In this document: piece by piece, positions 17,781 through 27,799 of the stretch
Numbering within the stretch: the stretch's first letter is position 1
How the letters are laid out: the number at the start of each line of letters is the position of its first letter
From: Kaistella yonginensis
GTDB taxonomy: Bacteria > Bacteroidota > Bacteroidia > Flavobacteriales > Weeksellaceae
Reading direction: 5' to 3'
Assembly (NCBI RefSeq): GCF_030409525.1
Contig: NZ_JAUFQB010000060.1
Location: 1-64,000 of the forward strand
Length of the DNA: 64,000 bases
The notes under the pieces: generated by a model
Told to the model about the DNA's origin: nothing
Database searches by the model: none
The model's input: only the letters and a program-made list of their open reading frames with translations
Program-made: the position numbers and the translations under genes

Positions 17781-20600
17781 ATGAATCTCAAATTTATCTT
17801 TGGACTTGGTCTTACGGTAGCAGCAGGTTATCTGAATGCACAAGTAAGCGAAAGCAGTACGAAAGAGGATACCACAATTAACAAAAAGTATCTAAAGAAC
17901 ATTACAGAAATTATTGGAGCTTATCAAAAGAATATTGAGTATGCCAAAGCGCATAATCAAAAACCGCCAGATGAGTATTATTTACATGATTACATTGCCA
18001 CCATGGATCCAGAAACGGGTACCGTGAACAATCAAAATTATGTACACCTTGAAAGTGAAGTTCAGGCTGGGAAATATAATCCGACCAAACCTTTAAAAAT
18101 ATTCAGTGGTTCAGAAACAAGTGGTGAAGCAAAAGCAATTACCAACCAATGGAAAGAACGCGGTCCATACGAAATTGGTGGGCGGGTACGCGCCATTATG
18201 TTTGATCCTAATGATCCAACTGGTAAGAAAGTTTGGGCAGGTGGAGTTTCAGGTGGATTGTGGTATAATAATGATATTACCAATGCTAATCAGGAATGGA
18301 CTCTTGTTGATGGATTTTGGTCGAACACCACCATTGCTTGCATCGCGGTGGATCCTAACAATTCGCAGATTTTCTATGTAGGAACAGGTGAAGTAGAAAC
18401 TGGTGACTTTAGTGGTCTTGGAATCTGGAAAACCCTTGATGGCGGAAGTACTTGGCAGCAAATCTTCGCAATAGAAAGTGGATATTCTGGAAATGTGAAG
18501 AGAGGAATGCACAATATTCCAAGTATAAAAGTTGTAAACAACAACGGAGTTTCTGAAGTTTACGCTGGTGTTGCAGGATCATACTTTGGTGATGCTGCTA
18601 CCTTTGCAGGACTCTATGAAGCAGGACTTTATAAATCGACCGATGGCGTCAACTTTACCCTACTCCCAAGTTTAATGGCTACTACAACCCGAGGCTATGA
18701 CATACAAGATATTGAAGTAGGTGCAGATAATTCGATTTGGGTAGCAACCAGAGGAAGTCGTTTTGGCGGATCAACCTCCGGTGGGAAAATATTTAAATCA
18801 ACAGATTTCGGAGCAAACTTTACCAATGTTTATGATGTAGGAAATACCGCCGCCAGAGTAATGGTGGAGGTTTCTGAAACCAATCCATTGAAAGCATATG
18901 CATTAATGCAAGGAGTAAGTAGCAGTACAGAACCTGTTCGTATCGCAAAAACAATTGATGGTGGTGCAACGTGGATTTCTACCAATGTGGCAGCTTCAGG
19001 AATTACCTTGCCAAACCCAATCGATACCGGCCAACCTGATAATGATTTTACAAGAGGACAAGCTTTTTATGATTTAGTAATCGAAGTAGATCCCACCAAC
19101 GATGAGCATGTTTATGTGGGTGGTGTTGACTCTTATAAAAGTACCGATGGTGGTGCAAACTGGACTCAATACACAAAGTGGTCAAATAATAATGTGATGG
19201 GATCCACAAATATTTCACGCGTACATGCCGATCAGCATGCGCTAGCCTTCAATCCTAAAAATCCTAATCAGTTTATAATGGCTAATGATGGCGGAATGTT
19301 TTTTGCAGCCGACAAAAATAATCTTGCCAGTTCTACAGCCGTTGGTATTCGCAATAAAAAATTAAATATTACCCAATTTTATCACGGTACGCTTAATCCT
19401 ACCGCTACTTTTGCAAATGAAGAAATGATTCTTGGTGCCCAAGATAATGGTACCCAGCAACTATCAGGTGCAGCCTTAGCCAGTGGATTTTATAATGGTG
19501 GCGAAGTTTATGGTGGAGATGGAGCCTATACCGCCTACGATGATCAAGATAAATATTTAATTGCATCTTACGTTTATAACTTCCATTACCTCTTTAATGA
19601 TCAAGGGCGTTACGCACTAATAAGTAACTCGACGCAACAAAACACCGGACAATTCATTAATCCTCTTGTTGTTGATAGAAACTTGGATATTGCCTACACG
19701 AATGCAAACGCAAATAACACCACTACCGTTAAATTAAATCGAGTTGATGGTTTAGCAAAATTACCTTTTGCACCAGTAAGAACACAACTTACCATTGCAA
19801 CCGTTACTGCCGGTGAAAATATTTCAAGATTATTTGTTTCACCGTATACTACAACAAGTACGACCTTATATATCGGACTTACATCTGGGAAATTGTATAA
19901 AGTAACTAATACAGACACCGTGCCTGTTCCTTCGCTTTTAAGCTATAATTTCGGTGGTAATATTTCTGATATTAAATTAGGAGCCTCTGAAAGTGAAATG
20001 ATGGTTACCGTTTCAAATTTCAACAAAACAAGCGTCTTTTATTCAACAGATGCTGGACTTACTTGGAATTCAAAGGAAGGAAACCTGCCAGATATTCCTG
20101 TTAAAGCAATCTTCATGAATCCAGAAGATAACAATGAAGTTATTTTAGGAACCTATTATGGGGTTTGGGGAACAGCAGATTTCCAGGCAACCAATCCAAC
20201 TTGGGCGTTATATTCAAACGGTTTAGGTAAGTTTAAAGTTAACCATTTTGACTACAGACCATCAGATAAAACCATTTTAGCGGTAACTTACGGAAGAGGA
20301 GCTTTCACTACAAATATTGTTTCTGGTGGCTTATCAACGCAAAATACGCAACATAATTTATTGAGTACCCAAGTTTACCCTAATCCTACTAGAGGACCAT
20401 TAAATATTAAATTTAATTCTAAAAACGGGTCTACAGTGAACATCGAATTATTTGATGCCTCGGGAAAATTGGTACTTGCCAAGAAAAATGTAAAATCTGA
20501 CGAAGAATTTAATATTGAAAGTTTGCCAAAAGGGATGTATGTCTTGAAAGCAATGCAAAATGGAAAAATGGTTTATTCATCTGTAGTTTCCAGAAAATAA
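17781..20600 (+). CDS. T9SS-exported BNR/sortilin-repeat protein
   Basis: A 939-residue secreted protein. The N-terminal signal peptide ends near YLNAQ. The body is a beta-propeller of sialidase/Vps10-type Asp-box repeats, seen as KTLDGGSTWQQ, KSTDGVNFT, KTIDGGATW, KSTDGGANWTQ and YSTDAGLTW. The C-terminus (about 862-939) is a type A T9SS sorting domain, with VYPNPTRGPLNIKF at its start and GMYVLKAMQNGK near its end. Export by the type IX system to the surface or medium follows from this domain. Catalytic activity is uncertain; many such propellers are binding modules. The TonB receptor gene follows 70 bp downstream. Confidence 0.9.
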   Translation: MNLKFIFGLGLTVAAGYLNAQVSESSTKEDTTINKKYLKNITEIIGAYQKNIEYAKAHNQKPPDEYYLHDYIATMDPETGTVNNQNYVHLESEVQAGKYNPTKPLKIFSGSETSGEAKAITNQWKERGPYEIGGRVRAIMFDPNDPTGKKVWAGGVSGGLWYNNDITNANQEWTLVDGFWSNTTIACIAVDPNNSQIFYVGTGEVETGDFSGLGIWKTLDGGSTWQQIFAIESGYSGNVKRGMHNIPSIKVVNNNGVSEVYAGVAGSYFGDAATFAGLYEAGLYKSTDGVNFTLLPSLMATTTRGYDIQDIEVGADNSIWVATRGSRFGGSTSGGKIFKSTDFGANFTNVYDVGNTAARVMVEVSETNPLKAYALMQGVSSSTEPVRIAKTIDGGATWISTNVAASGITLPNPIDTGQPDNDFTRGQAFYDLVIEVDPTNDEHVYVGGVDSYKSTDGGANWTQYTKWSNNNVMGSTNISRVHADQHALAFNPKNPNQFIMANDGGMFFAADKNNLASSTAVGIRNKKLNITQFYHGTLNPTATFANEEMILGAQDNGTQQLSGAALASGFYNGGEVYGGDGAYTAYDDQDKYLIASYVYNFHYLFNDQGRYALISNSTQQNTGQFINPLVVDRNLDIAYTNANANNTTTVKLNRVDGLAKLPFAPVRTQLTIATVTAGENISRLFVSPYTTTSTTLYIGLTSGKLYKVTNTDTVPVPSLLSYNFGGNISDIKLGASESEMMVTVSNFNKTSVFYSTDAGLTWNSKEGNLPDIPVKAIFMNPEDNNEVILGTYYGVWGTADFQATNPTWALYSNGLGKFKVNHFDYRPSDKTILAVTYGRGAFTTNIVSGGLSTQNTQHNLLSTQVYPNPTRGPLNIKFNSKNGSTVNIELFDASGKLVLAKKNVKSDEEFNIESLPKGMYVLKAMQNGKMVYSSVVSRK

Positions 20601-20670
20601 GTCACTTTTAAATTACTAATAAAGGTAAGGGTAATCCTTACCTTTTTCTGTTTAAAAATTAAAAATTTTA

Positions 20671-22872
20671 ATGAAAAAACGTTATATACTTGCGATTTCA
20701 CTCCTAACCATCAGTTTAGTTCGCGCGCAAGAGAAGGAAAAAAATATAGAAGAAGTAGCAATTCATGCCCGTGTAAAAGTCTCCAAAGAGCGGGAAGAAT
20801 TTAAAAGACATGCCCAGTCCACTGAAATTATTTCTGCCTATGAAATCAACAGAAATAATCCCGCATTTATTGAGCAAAGTCTCAACACGATGGCAGGAGT
20901 ACAGGTTGAAAAAAGAACGCAACTCGGTGGCCAAAGAATTATTCTGCGCGGTTATGGGAACGATCAAAAATTCAACAATTGGGGCATCAAAATGTATCTC
21001 AATAACATTCCGCTCACGGGCGCTGATGGGGTCACTGTTTTAGATGATCTTAATTTTGGTCTCATCAATCATATCGAAGTAATCAAAGGTCCTGCCGCGA
21101 CTTTATATGGCGGTGGTTCGGGCGGTGCGGTTCGCTTGTATATCAGACCGGAAACCAAAAAAGGAACTTCGGTGAATGAACAATTTGTAACGGGATCTTT
21201 TGGATTGTTTCAATCTTCAACTTCACTAACAAATACGGGTGAGAATCATTCAATCACCGCAGATTATAGCCATATTGGTAGTGATGGTTACCGACCACAT
21301 GGAAAAAGCATTAAGAATTTTTATACCCTTAATGGAGAATTTAAAGTCAATAAAAATCAGAAAATTACGATCTTGGCTTCACACGGAAATTCCCTTGAGC
21401 AGGTTTCCGGTCAGATTTCTTATGATGATTATTATAACGGAATTGATAATGGAAACTTTTCCTACATTAGAAGAGGAGCAAAAACAAAATTTGTGACTTC
21501 TCGGGTTGGGGTTGGCCATATCTGGGACATTAACAATAATTTTAAGAACAGTACAACCGTATTTTACAGCGGAACTGCCAGCGATAGAATTGCAGCAGGT
21601 GCCTCTGAAACCTATTCAGCACCTAACTATGGATTTAGATCGGTATTTAATTTTACGAAAGATTGGGCTAGTTTTAAAAGTCAAACAGAATTTGGATTAG
21701 AAATCCAACAATCCCGTTCTTTAATCTCTAACTACCGTTTTAAAAATGTTGCAATTACGGAAGCTCCCGTGTTAAGACCAATCTATGAAGGTTCTTATTT
21801 TAAATATCTCAATAACCAATCAAATTATTTTGTGGTCGAAAAAGTAACCTATAAACCTTGGGATCTACTGTTTTTAGCCGGCATTAGTTTAAATCAGATC
21901 AGCTATACAAGAGATGATTTGTTTGCGCTTCCAGGTTTATTTGTTGTCAATGGAAAAGACCTTTATAATAAAAATCTTTCCTTTGAAAAGAAATTCAATT
22001 TGGTCGCAACTCCTCATTTTGCACTCCAAAAAACATGGGAAGATCAAATTTTCAACCTTAGTTATAGCGAAGGATATAATGCGCCAACATCTGCAACTTC
22101 TTTTATATCAGGTTTAAATCAAACCAATAACAATTTGATTGCCGAGAAAGCGAAAATGTGGGATCTCAGTATTCAGGGCTTGCTTGCAGACACTTCGATT
22201 GATTACCAATTTTCGGTTTTCAGCATTTGCATCAAAGATAAATTAAGTCAATTGCGAGGCACCCTTAATAATCCAGAAAAAACACCGTACTCCTATTGGG
22301 CAAATACCGGAAATCAGGAAAACAAAGGTTTAGAAATGAGCGTTGGTTATGTTTACCGACTGAAGGATTCTTTTCTATCCAAGATTCAGCCTTTTGTAAG
22401 CTATACCCATAATAATTTTAAATATTCAAAATTCAGTACCTATTTACAGGAAGCTGGTCAACCGGCAGCCATCATGAATTATGATGATAAAAATGTGGTG
22501 GGTGTTCCGAAAAACAAATTATCCATAGGCGTAGATTTCGACACGAAAACCGGTATCTACTGGCAAAATACTTATAATTATATGGGAAGTGTGTATACCG
22601 ATTTTGCCAATAAAAATGAGGTAAAAAGTTTTGGTTTATTGAACTCAAAACTTGGCTATAAACAGCGTTTTAATAAAGTAGATGTTGATGTTTTCCTGGC
22701 TGGAAATAATCTAACCAATCAAATAAATTATACTTTCCTATTTTACGGCAACAGTATTAATGATAGCGACAAGGACAATCAATATTTAGATCCCACTGTT
22801 TTCACCGATGTAAATCCTGGCCCAAATAAAGCCTATTTTTTCACCGGCTTTAATGTAAAATATAATTTTTAA
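20671..22872 (+). CDS. TonB-dependent outer membrane receptor
   Basis: 733 residues. A signal peptide ends at LVRAQ, followed by a short TonB-box-like region, the plug domain (about 45-165, with GVQVEKRTQLGGQRIILRG and IEVIKGPAATLYGGGSGG) and a 22-strand barrel ending in NVKYNF. There is no N-terminal carboxypeptidase-like extension, so it resembles siderophore- or metal-type receptors rather than SusC glycan receptors. The ligand is unknown. It lies 70 bp after the T9SS protein gene without a terminator between, so co-transcription is possible. Confidence 0.92.
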   Translation: MKKRYILAISLLTISLVRAQEKEKNIEEVAIHARVKVSKEREEFKRHAQSTEIISAYEINRNNPAFIEQSLNTMAGVQVEKRTQLGGQRIILRGYGNDQKFNNWGIKMYLNNIPLTGADGVTVLDDLNFGLINHIEVIKGPAATLYGGGSGGAVRLYIRPETKKGTSVNEQFVTGSFGLFQSSTSLTNTGENHSITADYSHIGSDGYRPHGKSIKNFYTLNGEFKVNKNQKITILASHGNSLEQVSGQISYDDYYNGIDNGNFSYIRRGAKTKFVTSRVGVGHIWDINNNFKNSTTVFYSGTASDRIAAGASETYSAPNYGFRSVFNFTKDWASFKSQTEFGLEIQQSRSLISNYRFKNVAITEAPVLRPIYEGSYFKYLNNQSNYFVVEKVTYKPWDLLFLAGISLNQISYTRDDLFALPGLFVVNGKDLYNKNLSFEKKFNLVATPHFALQKTWEDQIFNLSYSEGYNAPTSATSFISGLNQTNNNLIAEKAKMWDLSIQGLLADTSIDYQFSVFSICIKDKLSQLRGTLNNPEKTPYSYWANTGNQENKGLEMSVGYVYRLKDSFLSKIQPFVSYTHNNFKYSKFSTYLQEAGQPAAIMNYDDKNVVGVPKNKLSIGVDFDTKTGIYWQNTYNYMGSVYTDFANKNEVKSFGLLNSKLGYKQRFNKVDVDVFLAGNNLTNQINYTFLFYGNSINDSDKDNQYLDPTVFTDVNPGPNKAYFFTGFNVKYNF

Positions 22873-22890
22873 ACAATTTTAACCTACCTA

Positions 22891-22926
22891 AAAACCCTTT
22901 CTGCATCAAAGCAAAAAGGGTTTTTT
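22891..22926 (+). terminator. Terminator after the TonB receptor gene
   Basis: AAAACCCTTT pairs with AAAGGGTTTT around a 14-base loop, and the 3' arm runs into more T. It also separates the convergent pseudouridine synthase gene. Confidence 0.85.
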
Positions 22927-22962
22927 ATTTGTAAATTTCTTTAAGGTACGCTTAAGGGGAAA

Positions 22963-24054
22963 TTAAATCATTTTCAAGGTATTCACTTCCAAATCGGTAA
23001 GGATTCTCCAGTGTCCACGTTTGATATTTTTCTTGGTTAAACCTGCGAACAAGACCCGATCAAGTAACTCTACCTCATATCCTAATTTTTGGAAAATACG
23101 GCGCACTACCCTATTCCAACCAATACTGAGTTCAATTCCGATTTCATTTTTTGGTTTTCCTTCGATATAAGAAATACTGTCGACTTCAGCAATCCCTTCT
23201 TCCAAGCGAATCCCCTCTTGGATCATGTTTAAATCGGCTCGGTCTAATTTGCGATCTAATGTTACATGATAGATTTTTTTCATAGTAAAAGATGGGTGCG
23301 TTAGTTTTTTCGTCATGTGCCCATCATTGGTCAAGAGAATTACGCCTGTAGTTGAGCGGTCTAATCTTCCAACTGGAAATAATCGGTATGGTGAGGCATT
23401 TGCGACAAGATCCAAAACTGTTTTTCTGGCTTTGTCATCTTTCGTAGTAGAAATATATCCTTTGGGTTTATTCAGCAAGACGTATACGGGTTTCTCTGGC
23501 GTAATTCCTTGTCCATCGAAAACCACTCGATCGGTTTTCTGAACTTGGTAACCCATTTCTGTAACAGGTTTCCCGTTTACTTCTACCAAGCCTTGGGTAA
23601 TTAATTCATCAGCTTCTCTACGCGAACAAATTCCGGAGTTCGCGATGTATTTATTCAAACGGATTGATTCTTTTGGTGTTTCTTTGGCGAGCTTATCAAA
23701 CCTTCTTTTTTGTACAAAAGATCGGGTTTTTGCAGCTTCATCAACCGGTACAAAAGGTTTTTTGTAGGGTTTTTTCACCCCCGATTTGGTTGGGCTTTTA
23801 TCAAAAGATTTACCAATTCTTTTTCCCATTTTCCGGGAAGCTGGTTTGTCGAAAGTTTTCTCGTAAGATTTGGCTTCTGCCTGAGACATTAGTCTCGGTT
23901 CTCTTGGAGCTTTCGGTTCTTTTGCTGCCTTTTTTTCCTCTGATTTTTCATCACGTGGACGAGCAGATTTCGTTGCCCGTGGCTTTGGGGAACTTCCTGA
24001 ATTAGAAATTTTGCTTATGCGTGGCTTCTTGTTACCATTACTGTCTCTGCTCAT
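22963..24054 (-). CDS. RsuA/RluB-family pseudouridine synthase with basic N-terminal extension
   Basis: Isomerises a specific uridine in rRNA. Of the 363 residues, about 1-128 are a Lys/Ser/Arg/Pro-rich low-complexity extension; then come an S4 RNA-binding domain (131-175, IRLNKYIANSGICSRREADE) and the catalytic domain with GRLDRSTTG, where Asp222 is the expected nucleophile. The family suggests RluB-type 23S modification; the exact site cannot be told. The basic extension is common in Bacteroidota members and probably aids RNA binding. A -7 element lies upstream at 24074-24081. Confidence 0.92.
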   Translation of the reverse strand: MSRDSNGNKKPRISKISNSGSSPKPRATKSARPRDEKSEEKKAAKEPKAPREPRLMSQAEAKSYEKTFDKPASRKMGKRIGKSFDKSPTKSGVKKPYKKPFVPVDEAAKTRSFVQKRRFDKLAKETPKESIRLNKYIANSGICSRREADELITQGLVEVNGKPVTEMGYQVQKTDRVVFDGQGITPEKPVYVLLNKPKGYISTTKDDKARKTVLDLVANASPYRLFPVGRLDRSTTGVILLTNDGHMTKKLTHPSFTMKKIYHVTLDRKLDRADLNMIQEGIRLEEGIAEVDSISYIEGKPKNEIGIELSIGWNRVVRRIFQKLGYEVELLDRVLFAGLTKKNIKRGHWRILTDLEVNTLKMI

Positions 24055-24073
24055 GTTCTGAAAAATTTATCTG

Positions 24074-24081
24074 CAAAGATA
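24074..24081 (-). promoter_or_regulatory. -7 element of the pseudouridine synthase gene
   Basis: The minus strand reads TATCTTTG, matching TAnnTTTG, 19 bases before the start codon. Confidence 0.5.
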
Positions 24082-24208
24082 AGCTATTTTTTATTTGTTT
24101 AAATGTGGCTTTGCCTTAAGATGAGTGATAAAATGGTCAATCTTAACAAAAATTAATATTCGAAATTTGAATATCTGCTTTGTGGCGATTTACATAAAAA
24201 TCTATTTG

Positions 24209-25105
24209 CTAGAAATAATAATGCTGTTGAATACCATTTGCCAACATCGAAATGATGCCGATAAAAATCCAGATTCTAAGCATATTCAAATTGGCAAACT
24301 TAGAATATTTGGTTTTATTGAGTACTAAAAACACCGATATAATTTGAATAAAAATACTTGCGGCAAAATAATAACTCATAATACTTGTGAGACCCATTTT
24401 CAAAATAATTAAACCAGAAGAGATCTGTGCCAGGATTAATAAAATCACAATTACCGTGCGGGAAGCTGTTGAACTAAAATAATTTGGAATGGTATCGTAT
24501 CCAAAAACCTTGTCTGCATTTTTCGTTAAGGTATCTTTGATTACGTCAATAATCAAAAGCATTAAGAAAATAAAAAAAGACATTAAAAAAATCTGAAGAG
24601 AGAATGTTTTATAGTAAAACAACATTCCAAAAAAGGGATAAAGTGATAAACTAACAAAAGTTAAATTATTAATTATCAATAATTTACTTAATTTATGACT
24701 GTAAAACCACATTAAAAATTGATAGGCCAAAAAGAAAAAGAACACCCGCATCGATATCAACCCCGCTATACCAAGAGAGAACACGTTCAAAAAAATATAA
24801 GCGTATAGAAAATACTTTTGTTTAAGGAAATTCTGAACTCGTGTACGAAACGGTTTGGTGAGCTGATCTTTTTCGCGATCATAAAACTGATTGATGATTC
24901 CACCAGCCAGAATACTTAAAATAGAACAAAAAATAATCCCGTGAACTTTAAAATCGAAAACAAAATTTCTTAAACTTTCTTCTTGATTAAAAAGAAAAAA
25001 AGTAGAAACGTATAAAGCAAAAGTAAGTAATAATGTAACGAATACCCGAGCGCCCATTAAGAAGGCAATAAACTGTGAAAACCGATAAAACAAAGGATTT
25101 TTCAT
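24209..25105 (-). CDS. UbiA-family prenyltransferase
   Basis: An integral-membrane prenyltransferase with about eight helices. Start taken at MKNPLFYRF (298 residues); a start 15 bp upstream is also open. The two metal-binding signatures are NQFYDREKD (NxxxDxxxD form) and DVIKD, which hold the Mg-pyrophosphate of the prenyl donor. Flavobacterial relatives are often labelled geranylgeranylglycerol-phosphate geranylgeranyltransferase; the acceptor is not evident here. It lies 70 bp downstream of the mevalonate-kinase-like gene, so an isoprenoid function for the pair is reasonable. Confidence 0.8.
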   Translation of the reverse strand: MKNPLFYRFSQFIAFLMGARVFVTLLLTFALYVSTFFLFNQEESLRNFVFDFKVHGIIFCSILSILAGGIINQFYDREKDQLTKPFRTRVQNFLKQKYFLYAYIFLNVFSLGIAGLISMRVFFFFLAYQFLMWFYSHKLSKLLIINNLTFVSLSLYPFFGMLFYYKTFSLQIFLMSFFIFLMLLIIDVIKDTLTKNADKVFGYDTIPNYFSSTASRTVIVILLILAQISSGLIILKMGLTSIMSYYFAASIFIQIISVFLVLNKTKYSKFANLNMLRIWIFIGIISMLANGIQQHYYF

Positions 25106-25175
25106 AGAGCGTAAAGTCACAAACTGCTGAATTAAAATAAATTTCGATGGGTGGTTTCAGACTTTAAAAAACGAC

Positions 25176-26102
25176 TTAGAACCTATAAATAACTTCTTTA
25201 TGGAAGCCTTCAAGCATTTTTTCTGCTTTCGAATAATCTTTGGTAAATCCAAGGATATAACCACCGCCTCCGCTTCCGCAGAGTTTTAGGTAATAAGCAT
25301 TGGTATCTAAACCTTTTTTCCAAACCTTGTAAATACTTTCAGGAATCATGGGTTTGAAATGTTCGTACGCCCAGACCGATAGACTTTTTAGATTTCTAAA
25401 TAAAGGAGTCATTTCTTTTTTCAAAAAAGCATCGATACAAGCGTTGTTATAACGAATAAATTCTTCTTTCATCGTCTTACGGAATCCTTCTGTTTTCATT
25501 TTTTCAAAAAAGATCTGAACCATCGGTCCGGTTTCTCCAGTCATCCCAGAATCGATCAAGAAAATTGCGCCTTTACCTTCGTGGCTGGCTGGAATTGAAA
25601 CTTTGTCCACACTTTCTTTGCTTTCGATGAGGATGGGAAGATTCATATAACAGATCAGTGGATCAATGCCGGAACTTTTTCCATGAAAATAACTTTCCAT
25701 TTGCCCGAAAATTGTGCGAAGATTCATAAGTTCATCTTTTGAGACTTGTTCTGGCTCATAACTATTTAAGGAATATTTTTCAAAAATAGCCGCTACCAAA
25801 GCTCCAGAACTACCAACACCATATCCTTGCGGAATATTAGAGTCGAAGAATAAACCTTTTTTAATGTCTTTTTTAAACTTAGAAATATTGAGTCGGAAAC
25901 TTTCAGGAAGTTGTAAATTTTTTAAATAGTCGGAATATTTCAACAGAGAATTATTCGATTCTTTTTCAAAATCACTTTCTAAAGCTGAGAATTTCAAGGT
26001 TCCTTTGTAAAAACTATAAGGCAAAGTAAGTCCTTGCGAATCTTCGATAATACCGTATTCGCCGAACAATAGGATTTTTGCGTAAAATAGTGGATTTGTC
26101 AT
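25176..26102 (-). CDS. GHMP kinase, mevalonate kinase-like
   Basis: Probably phosphorylates mevalonate in the mevalonate route to isopentenyl diphosphate. The 308 residues contain the three GHMP motifs: the substrate-side AKILLFGEYGII near the N-terminus, the ATP loop PQGYGVGSSGALVAAIF, and the C-terminal KLCGSGGGGYILGF. The length fits mevalonate kinase. The UbiA-like prenyltransferase gene downstream supports an isoprenoid context. Other GHMP substrates (phosphomevalonate) cannot be excluded from sequence alone. A -7 element lies at 26132-26139. Confidence 0.83.
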   Translation of the reverse strand: MTNPLFYAKILLFGEYGIIEDSQGLTLPYSFYKGTLKFSALESDFEKESNNSLLKYSDYLKNLQLPESFRLNISKFKKDIKKGLFFDSNIPQGYGVGSSGALVAAIFEKYSLNSYEPEQVSKDELMNLRTIFGQMESYFHGKSSGIDPLICYMNLPILIESKESVDKVSIPASHEGKGAIFLIDSGMTGETGPMVQIFFEKMKTEGFRKTMKEEFIRYNNACIDAFLKKEMTPLFRNLKSLSVWAYEHFKPMIPESIYKVWKKGLDTNAYYLKLCGSGGGGYILGFTKDYSKAEKMLEGFHKEVIYRF

Positions 26103-26131
26103 TTATAATTTAAACCATTGATTTTCAATTG

Positions 26132-26139
26132 CAAATTTA
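26132..26139 (-). promoter_or_regulatory. -7 element of the mevalonate kinase-like gene
   Basis: The minus strand reads TAAATTTG, matching TAnnTTTG, 29 bases before the start codon. Confidence 0.45.
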
Positions 26140-26209
26140 ACACTTTTTAATTAAAAATCATTGATAACTTAACAATTTCTACGCCAAAAAGCAAGTTAGC
26201 CATGATTAC

Positions 26210-27697
26210 TTAAGCATCTTTACTTTTATATACTTTCAATTTTAAGAAACGAATCAAAACCAAGCCTACAAAGAAAAACGCCGACATTGATAACGCGGAA
26301 TATCTCATATTGTGATACTTCTCTATCATGGTGGCAAAAATGAAGGTTCCGATGATGATCGCTATTTTTTCCAACACATCGTAAAAACTAAAAAACGTGG
26401 TATTATCCATGCTGTTTTCTGGCAATAATTTGGAATAAGTAGAACGGGACATTGCCTGTAAACCACCCATAACCAAGCCGATGATTCCTGCAATTACATA
26501 GAATTGATATTCTACATTCGGGTTTTCTTTATTGAGAAAATAGGCCGATAAACAGGCGACAATCCACAAAATAATGGCAATGGAAATCACATTTTTATTC
26601 CCTATTTTCCGTGATAATCTGGAGAAAAGAACCGCCCCGATGATGGCTTCGATTTGAATCAAAAGTAGGGTCATGATCAGTTTATCCTGTTCCAGATTGA
26701 TTTCGCTTTTACCAAAAAGCGTTGCCATTAAGAAAATCGTTTGCATTCCCACACTGTAAAAGAAAAAACTCGATAAAAAGAATTTTAAATTACGGTCTTT
26801 AAATAAGACTTTACCTACTTTAAATAATTCGCGGAAACTTTGTTTTGCAATATCGATATAAAAATGCACATTGTCTTTCAACACTTCCCAAACACCGCCC
26901 TGCTCCTCATGTTTCTTGAAAATATTTTTATAATTCAACAGTACCAAATCCTTTGGTAAAGATTCTTTAATATTTCCAAACTGCGGTAAATGCTTGAACG
27001 TATACTGCGCAAAGCCAAACCACCAAGCCCCAGTAAGCAAGAAGGAAATTCGGGTATACATTTTTGCCTGCTCAGCATCTTTCGCAAAAACCTGAATTAA
27101 AACCAAGCAGATAATCACCAAAACAACAGAGCCCAAATAACCATAAACATAACCTTTTGCAGAGAGCGCATCTTGTTTATCGGGCGTTGCAATATCTGGT
27201 AAGAATGAATTATAAAAAACCAAACTTCCCCAGAATCCTACACTCGCTGTTATACTGAATAGCAAACCTAAAAATACGTTCTGCATGCCGGTAAACATTG
27301 CCAAACCCATACAAGAGGTCGCTCCTAAGTAACAGAAGAATTGCAAAAACGATTTCTTATTTCCAATGGTATCGGCTAATGAAGATAAAAACGGGGAGAT
27401 TAAAACCACGATTAAAAATGAAATCGTGAGTGAATATCCATAGATTGCATCGGGTTGATATTCTTTACCAAAGACTGTAATCATATGCCGAACTGGCACC
27501 TTGATGTACTGGCCGGTTTCTTTTACAAATTCGGTTTTTTCTGACGCCGTGGTAAGAATCGAATAATAGATCGGAAAAATGGTCGATGTGATGACGAGGG
27601 AATAAACGGAATTCGCCCAATCATACAAAGCCCAGGCTTTCATAATCTTTGGATTATTCTTGATATTTGGAGTAGATAGAGATTCGTTTTCCGACAT
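26210..27697 (-). CDS. MFS transporter, UMF1/Atg22-like
   Basis: A 495-residue, about 12-helix transporter. The N-terminus has KAWALYDWANSVYSLVITS, the hallmark of the UMF1 family (relatives of yeast Atg22). The cytoplasmic loop between the halves is long and charged (about 235-300). The C-terminal half has GLVMGGLQAMSRSTYSKLLP, another family-typical stretch. The substrate is unknown for the bacterial members; amino-acid export is a guess from the Atg22 relation. It is monocistronic, with its own -7 element. Confidence 0.85.
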   Translation of the reverse strand: MSENESLSTPNIKNNPKIMKAWALYDWANSVYSLVITSTIFPIYYSILTTASEKTEFVKETGQYIKVPVRHMITVFGKEYQPDAIYGYSLTISFLIVVLISPFLSSLADTIGNKKSFLQFFCYLGATSCMGLAMFTGMQNVFLGLLFSITASVGFWGSLVFYNSFLPDIATPDKQDALSAKGYVYGYLGSVVLVIICLVLIQVFAKDAEQAKMYTRISFLLTGAWWFGFAQYTFKHLPQFGNIKESLPKDLVLLNYKNIFKKHEEQGGVWEVLKDNVHFYIDIAKQSFRELFKVGKVLFKDRNLKFFLSSFFFYSVGMQTIFLMATLFGKSEINLEQDKLIMTLLLIQIEAIIGAVLFSRLSRKIGNKNVISIAIILWIVACLSAYFLNKENPNVEYQFYVIAGIIGLVMGGLQAMSRSTYSKLLPENSMDNTTFFSFYDVLEKIAIIIGTFIFATMIEKYHNMRYSALSMSAFFFVGLVLIRFLKLKVYKSKDA

Positions 27698-27717
27698 ATT
27701 CTAAGTAATTAATGGAA

Positions 27718-27725
27718 CAAAAATA
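27718..27725 (-). promoter_or_regulatory. -7 element of the UMF1-type MFS gene
   Basis: The minus strand reads TATTTTTG, matching TAnnTTTG, 20 bases before the start codon. Confidence 0.45.
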
Positions 27726-27799
27726 ACAAAACCATTAAGAATCTAATGAAAAAATCAGTAGTTATTCTTAATGGATTGATTTAAAGGCTTTTAAATATT